Assembly: GCF_000143845.1 (NCBI RefSeq)
Contig: NC_014363.1
Location: 1,473,186-1,537,185, forward strand
Origin: Olsenella uli DSM 7084
GTDB taxonomy: Bacteria > Actinomycetota > Coriobacteriia > Coriobacteriales > Atopobiaceae
DNA: 64,000 bases
Reading direction: 5' to 3'
Shown here: positions 57,635-64,000 of the stretch, one piece after another
Numbering within the stretch: position 1 is the first letter of the stretch
Layout of the letters: each line of letters starts with the position of its first letter
Notes under the pieces: model-generated
Told to the model about the DNA's origin: nothing
What the model saw: only the letters and a program-made list of their open reading frames with translations
The model's database searches: none
Position numbers and translations under genes: made by a program

Positions 57635-58978
57635 CTAGCGCGACTTCGTGGGCTTGCGCGCGGCTGGCTTCGCCGTGGTCCTGCGCCCCGTCGCCTTGGC
57701 CGTCGCATCGCGCTTCGTCTTCGTCGTCGCACCACGCCCCGCCTTGGCCCCACCCCTCACGTCATCCAGGGCCTTTGCGGCGGCGGCACACGCGAGCTCG
57801 GCGTCCTTCAGGCCGGCCTCGGCTCGCTCCACACGCTCGTGGGCGCTCCTCTCGTTGGCGACCGCCTGCTCGACCGCCTCCTTGGCCTCTCCCGCAATCC
57901 ACTCGGCGGACGACTGGATCCCTGCGGCCTCGTCGGCAGCCGCCTGGGCCTCGTCGGCCCTTCGGGTAAGCGCCGCAAGCTCTTCCAGCGCCCGATCGCG
58001 CTCGGACCAGGCGTCCCGCGCAGCCGCAGCAAGCTCGTCGGCACGGGCGACATGGCGAGCCACCGACCTGCCCTCGGCCTCGAGGCGCTTCGAGGTGCCC
58101 TTCACGGCCTCCACGGCGACGCTCAGCGCGTCGCGCGCTGCCGACAGCTCGTCCCTCTGCTGTGCAAGCAGGTCCTCGGCATGCTTGACGTCTGCCTGAG
58201 CGGAAGAGATGCGGGCGATCTGGCTACGCTCGGCAAGGCCCGAGCCCTCCAGCAGGCAAGGGAGCAGTTGACGGGCCTCCTCCTGCCACCAGCTCCAGTC
58301 ATGGCTCACGTCATAGCCCCAGTACTCGAACGTGGCACCCAGGTTCTTCTCGGCAAAGAGGGCGTCGAGGGCACGCTGGGTCTCGATACCGCTCTCGCTC
58401 TCGTGGCGACCACAGACGAAGGCCATGGGCCTCTTGCGCAGGAGACCGGCGCACTTGCCTCGCGGGGAAAGGCTCCGCACCAGATCGACCGGCGAGAGGG
58501 ACAGCCACTCCTCGGTGACGTCATCCGTGAAGGCACGCACGTCATAGGTGCCAGAGAGCGCCAGGAGCCCCCCGAAGAGCTCCGGATGGCGCAGCATCAC
58601 AAGCGCCGCGTTCAGCGCGCCGATGCCGACTCCCGCCACGAGCGGCAGGTCCTGTGACGCAGCATGGGCCGACACGAAGGGCAGGAGGCCGCTGCGGACG
58701 TAGTCGAGATAGGGCATGAGGCTGCCCAGTCGATAGGAATTCCGGGCACCATGGGCGTACCAGCCCTCACTATCCACCGAATCGAAGCAGAACAGCTGAA
58801 TCCGCCCGTCCTCGACGAACTCGGACAGGGCCTCGACCATGCCGCCGTTCTCCCAGCTCGTGCACGAGGCGTCGCCCTCGGGGAAGACGACGGTGGGCCG
58901 GCCGGCCTCGCCATAGACGATGACGTCGAAGTCCTTGTCCATCTCGTCGCAGTGCAGGGTGCATTCCTTCAGCTCCAT
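57635..58978 (-). CDS. Catalytically incomplete esterase-like protein with coiled coil and basic tail
   Basis: This 447-aa protein has an alpha/beta-hydrolase domain (about 1-245) like COG4947 esterases: VVFPEGDASCTSWENGGM, RIQLFCFDSVDSEGW, LLALSGTYDVRAF, and the catalytic-His region WGYDVSHDWSWWQEE (His226). The nucleophile elbow reads AGVGIGAL, with Gly118 where the family has Ser, so hydrolysis is unlikely. Residues about 250-405 form an Ala/Glu-rich coiled coil, and the last 38 residues are Lys/Ala/Thr-rich, histone-H1-like. GGGAGG lies 8 nt before ATG 58978. It may bind DNA or the envelope; that is inference. Confidence 0.8.
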   Translation of the reverse strand: MELKECTLHCDEMDKDFDVIVYGEAGRPTVVFPEGDASCTSWENGGMVEALSEFVEDGRIQLFCFDSVDSEGWYAHGARNSYRLGSLMPYLDYVRSGLLPFVSAHAASQDLPLVAGVGIGALNAALVMLRHPELFGGLLALSGTYDVRAFTDDVTEEWLSLSPVDLVRSLSPRGKCAGLLRKRPMAFVCGRHESESGIETQRALDALFAEKNLGATFEYWGYDVSHDWSWWQEEARQLLPCLLEGSGLAERSQIARISSAQADVKHAEDLLAQQRDELSAARDALSVAVEAVKGTSKRLEAEGRSVARHVARADELAAAARDAWSERDRALEELAALTRRADEAQAAADEAAGIQSSAEWIAGEAKEAVEQAVANERSAHERVERAEAGLKDAELACAAAAKALDDVRGGAKAGRGATTKTKRDATAKATGRRTTAKPAARKPTKSR

Positions 58979-59132
58979 GAGGCGTCCTCCCTCTCGCAGC
59001 GTAAACATCGCGATAGCGCTCGCGGCATGCGCTCGCGGCATGCGCTCGCGGTCTCCATCCATTGTGCGACAAGACGCGTGACGCAACCACAGGATTTGTC
59101 CCGCGCCAACAAAAGTGCGCCCGTCCGTCTCG

Positions 59133-61573
<2,441 letters not shown>

Positions 61574-61656
61574 GAGGCATCGACTAGGTGCAAGCCCTCG
61601 CCCCCGCCCCGCCGCTCGACCCGCCGCCCGACCTTCCATCACACAACGGAGGAGCC

Positions 61657-62442
61657 ATGGACCTTCTGTTCGGCACCGACCCCCTGCCCGATGGCAGCCC
61701 TTTGCCCAATACGGGATCCCTGCTCAGCATCAGCCCCCGACTTGCGGACGACCACCTGGACGCATGGCTCGACCTTCTCCCCCCAGAGACGATCGAGCGG
61801 ATGGAGCGCATCGACAAGAGCCCAGAGCTAGCCGATGGCACGTCGTTCCTCCCGCCACGCGAGGACGTGCTCAACGCGCTGCGACTGACCGACCCCGACG
61901 CCGTACGCGTAATCATCCTGGGGCAGGATCCGTACCACGAGCCTGGACAGGCCATGGGGCTGGCGTTCAGCGTACGCGCGGGGACCACGTACCCACCGTC
62001 GCTGAGAAACATCCTGAAGGAGCTTCGGGCGGACCTGGGCCACGAGGCCCGAGGCGGTGACCTCACCCCCTGGGCCCGGCAGGGCGTCCTGCTCCTGAAC
62101 ACGGTGCTGACCGTCCCGTGCGGCAAGGCCAACGGCCACGCCAGGCTCGGCTGGCTGGACGTGACCTCGGCCATACTGGATTGCGCGCTGACGAGGACGA
62201 GCCGGCTGGGGCACCATGTCGTGCTGCTGTGCTGGGGAAAGCAGGCCCTGGCCTATGCCCAGGGCTCGCCCGCCGCCACGCTGCCCAGCACGCATATCGT
62301 CGCGTCCACGCATCCCTCCCCGCTCTCCGCCAGACGCGGCACCAGGGACCTTCCCGCCTTCATGGGAAGCAGGCCGTTCTCCACCACCAACGCGATCCTC
62401 GCGGACCATGGCGAGGAGCCGGTGGATTGGTGCACGGTGTAG
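61657..62442 (+). CDS. ung: Uracil-DNA glycosylase
   Basis: This 261-aa family 1 enzyme removes uracil from DNA. ILGQDPYHEPGQAMGLAFSV holds catalytic Asp91. GVLLLNTVLTV and STHPSPLSARRG (catalytic His) complete the active site. ATG 61657 is chosen for GGAGGA three nt upstream; an in-frame ATG at 61588 would add 23 Pro-rich residues. Confidence 0.95.
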   Translation: MDLLFGTDPLPDGSPLPNTGSLLSISPRLADDHLDAWLDLLPPETIERMERIDKSPELADGTSFLPPREDVLNALRLTDPDAVRVIILGQDPYHEPGQAMGLAFSVRAGTTYPPSLRNILKELRADLGHEARGGDLTPWARQGVLLLNTVLTVPCGKANGHARLGWLDVTSAILDCALTRTSRLGHHVVLLCWGKQALAYAQGSPAATLPSTHIVASTHPSPLSARRGTRDLPAFMGSRPFSTTNAILADHGEEPVDWCTV

Positions 62443-62575
62443 GCCATCCGACAACGGACCAGACGAGCCTCCTCATACCACTGTGCCTGCGGGAGGGCTC
62501 GGCCCCGGATGTCGCGCTCGTGGTCTCGCTCCGCGAGAGCGGCAACTACCGGGGGGACCATCCTCACGACGCACA

Positions 62576-62613
62576 AGGCGTACCTCGACGCACCAGGCGT
62601 ACCTCGACGCACG
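62576..62613. repeat. 19-bp tandem duplication downstream of ung
   Basis: AGGCGTACCTCGACGCACC (62576-62594) is repeated with one change at 62595-62613, in the spacer between convergent ung and copA. Confidence 0.8.
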
Positions 62614-62643
62614 CCTGATCTGTCGTCCGGGGGAGGACTGGCT

Positions 62644-62666
62644 CACGGCGCGGTTACCGCGCCGTG
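62644..62666. terminator. Perfect hairpin between convergent ung and copA
   Basis: CACGGCGCGG-TTA-CCGCGCCGTG is a perfect 10-bp stem with a three-base loop. Its position between convergent genes suggests a bidirectional terminator, though no U-tract follows. Confidence 0.6.
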
Positions 62667-62721
62667 GCGCACGCCCTCACCATCCGGCCCGGCAGTCACG
62701 GCCTCGCTCGATGCCCTTGGC

Positions 62722-64000
62722 TCACTCGATGCCCCTGACCTTGTAGCCGGCGCCCTCGACGGCCCTCTCGAGCGCTGCGTCCTTGACGAGCAGGCCGGCA
62801 TCCAGCCTGGCGGTGCCGGAATCGAGGTCGACGACGACGTTCTCGACGCCCCTGACGGCCTCGAGCGCCTCGGTCACATGGGCCGCGCAGTGCTCGCACA
62901 TCATGCCTTCGATGCTCAGGGTCCTTGCCTTCATGTGGGTCTCCTTCTCCTTGCCGTCATTGCCTTTGTCGCCATTGCCACCATAACCGGCCTGCGCGGC
63001 CTCCACGGAGCTCGCGCCACCAGAGCGGTCGGTAGTGGGGATGGGGGAAGTGGGGGCGCTCGCAGGGACCGCCGCACTCCCACGCGGCTCCCAGCGGAAG
63101 AGGCGCAGCGCGTTGCTGACCACGAACACCGAGCTGAAGCCCATGGCAGCCGCACCGACCATCGGGTTCAGCGTGATGCCGAGGGGCGAGAGCACGCCCA
63201 TGGCCACGGGAATGCAGACGGCGTTGTAGAACAGCGCCCAGAACAGGTTCTGCTTGATGTTTCGCATGGTCGAGAGGGACAGCTCGATGGCGGTTGCGAC
63301 GTCGGCCGGGTCGCTGTGCATGAGCACGATGTCGGCACTGCCGATCGCGACGTCCGTGCCAGCACCAATGGCAATGCCAACATCGGCTCGGGCCAATGCC
63401 GGGGCATCATTGATGCCGTCGCCGACCATGGCGACACGATCGCCTCCCCGCTGCAGCTCGCGGATCTTCTGCTCCTTCTGGCCGGGCAGCACGCCAGCGA
63501 CGACCTCGTCCACACCCACCCGGGCGCCAATCACGCGGGCCGTCGCCGCCTGGTCGCCCGTGAGCATGACGGTCCTCACGCCCAGGGCGCGCAGCCGTGA
63601 CACCGCATCGGCCGAGCTGGGCTTCACGACGTCCGTCACGCCAAAAAGGCCCAGCACGTCGCCGTCGGCGGCGGCGAAGAGAGGGGTCTCGGCGGAAGCG
63701 GCCATCTCGTCCGCGCGGACGGCCAAGCCGGACGCGCCGACGCCCACCCCACGGTCCGCCATCAGGCGGGCATTGCCCACCAGCACGTGATGGCCCGCGA
63801 CGTCGGCCTCGAGGCCCCCGCCGGCAACCTGTACGAAGTTGTGCACGTCAGCCTCGGAAGCGATGTTCCTCTCATCCGCATAGCTGACTATGGCCGCAGC
63901 CAGCGGGTGCTCGCTCATGCGCTCGACGGCCGCAGTCAGACCGATGAGCTCGTCTTCCGACACGCCGTCAGCCAAGACCGCATCGCTCACGCGAGGCGCG
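62722..64000 (-). CDS. copA: Copper-translocating P-type ATPase, C-terminal part, with C-terminal HMA domain
   Basis: This partial frame runs off the right edge and gives 425 visible residues. The frame opens after the phosphorylation site region: SEHPLAAAIVSYA (N-domain), MLTGDQAATARVIGARVGVDEV (P-domain), MVGDGINDAPALARADVGIAIG, SADIVLMHSD, then two final helices with NLFWALFYNAVCIPVAMGVL. A charged and Gly/Ser-rich linker leads to an HMA domain with GMMCEHCAAH. Copper specificity is inferred from HP-locus motifs and this domain. The HMA domain may also be made separately (see 62932-62946). Confidence 0.93.
   Translation of the reverse strand, partial: APRVSDAVLADGVSEDELIGLTAAVERMSEHPLAAAIVSYADERNIASEADVHNFVQVAGGGLEADVAGHHVLVGNARLMADRGVGVGASGLAVRADEMAASAETPLFAAADGDVLGLFGVTDVVKPSSADAVSRLRALGVRTVMLTGDQAATARVIGARVGVDEVVAGVLPGQKEQKIRELQRGGDRVAMVGDGINDAPALARADVGIAIGAGTDVAIGSADIVLMHSDPADVATAIELSLSTMRNIKQNLFWALFYNAVCIPVAMGVLSPLGITLNPMVGAAAMGFSSVFVVSNALRLFRWEPRGSAAVPASAPTSPIPTTDRSGGASSVEAAQAGYGGNGDKGNDGKEKETHMKARTLSIEGMMCEHCAAHVTEALEAVRGVENVVVDLDSGTARLDAGLLVKDAALERAVEGAGYKVRGIE
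62932..62946 (-). promoter_or_regulatory. Internal ribosome site before the HMA domain of copA
   Basis: AAGGAG lies six nt before an in-frame ATG (62934) within the linker. It would start a 70-aa free HMA protein, MKARTLSIEGMMCEHC..., ending at 62722, like a CopZ copper chaperone. Confidence 0.55.

Overview
The window is about 64 kb of GC-rich bacterial chromosome with dense, mostly minus-strand operons. It looks like a gut or oral coriobacterium, most likely an Olsenella/Atopobium-type member of the Coriobacteriia. This is inferred from the very high third-position GC, frequent GTG and TTG starts behind strong AGGAGG-like ribosome sites, an S1 protein of actinobacterial type, a secreted C69 dipeptidase with an LPxTG-like anchor, type III glutamine synthetase, and a family of Vsr/DUF559-like proteins that I know from gut coriobacteria. 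No rRNA, tRNA, CRISPR array or prophage was seen.

Layout. 1-780 holds the start of a nuclease-family gene running off the left edge, followed by a repeat-rich spacer. 782-7875 is a compact histidine operon transcribed leftward (hisZ-hisG fusion, hisD, hisC, hisB, hisH, hisA, hisF); hisI and hisE are not here. 8339-13611 is uvrA-ybaK-murJ. 13612-15026 is a gene-free island with a hairpin array and a MITE-like element. 15027-17413 is a small operon (DUF2975 membrane protein, XRE regulator, DUF4173 membrane protein) behind a putative operator. 17727-21831 runs rightward (Mrp ATPase and two flavoproteins). 22515-24740 is the anchored dipeptidase. 24951-26681 is a Vsr-like nuclease-family gene between two copies of a palindrome-rich repeat. 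26827-30908 is a zinc-ribbon protein, coaE, a lytic transglycosylase and uvrB. 31124-41844 is a peptide-use region: M42 peptidase, pepT, two OppA binding proteins and OppBCDF. 42319-49966 carries rpsA, a HAD hydrolase, a cysteine-desulfidase-like enzyme, a metal-binding membrane protein, rnhA and polA. 50152-58978 carries an NADH oxidase, glutamine synthetase III, a phospholipase-C-like protein, small membrane proteins, a proline iminopeptidase and an apparently inactive esterase with a basic tail. 59133-64000 has ligA and ung, divergent around paired palindromes, and the C-terminal part of a copper P-type ATPase.

The functional themes are histidine synthesis, nucleotide-excision and base-excision repair (uvrA, uvrB, polA, ligA, ung), peptide uptake and breakdown, and nitrogen and redox metabolism. 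The most unusual material lies between genes. There are three copies of a composite cassette made of three 63-74 bp hairpins, two copies of a 206-207 bp MITE-like element with inverted ends, paired palindromic repeats around a nuclease-family gene, and many perfect 16-22 bp tandem duplications upstream of genes. Inside genes, the notable points are the HisZ-HisG fusion, a CopA with a C-terminal metal-binding domain and a strong internal ribosome site, and the pseudo-esterase.
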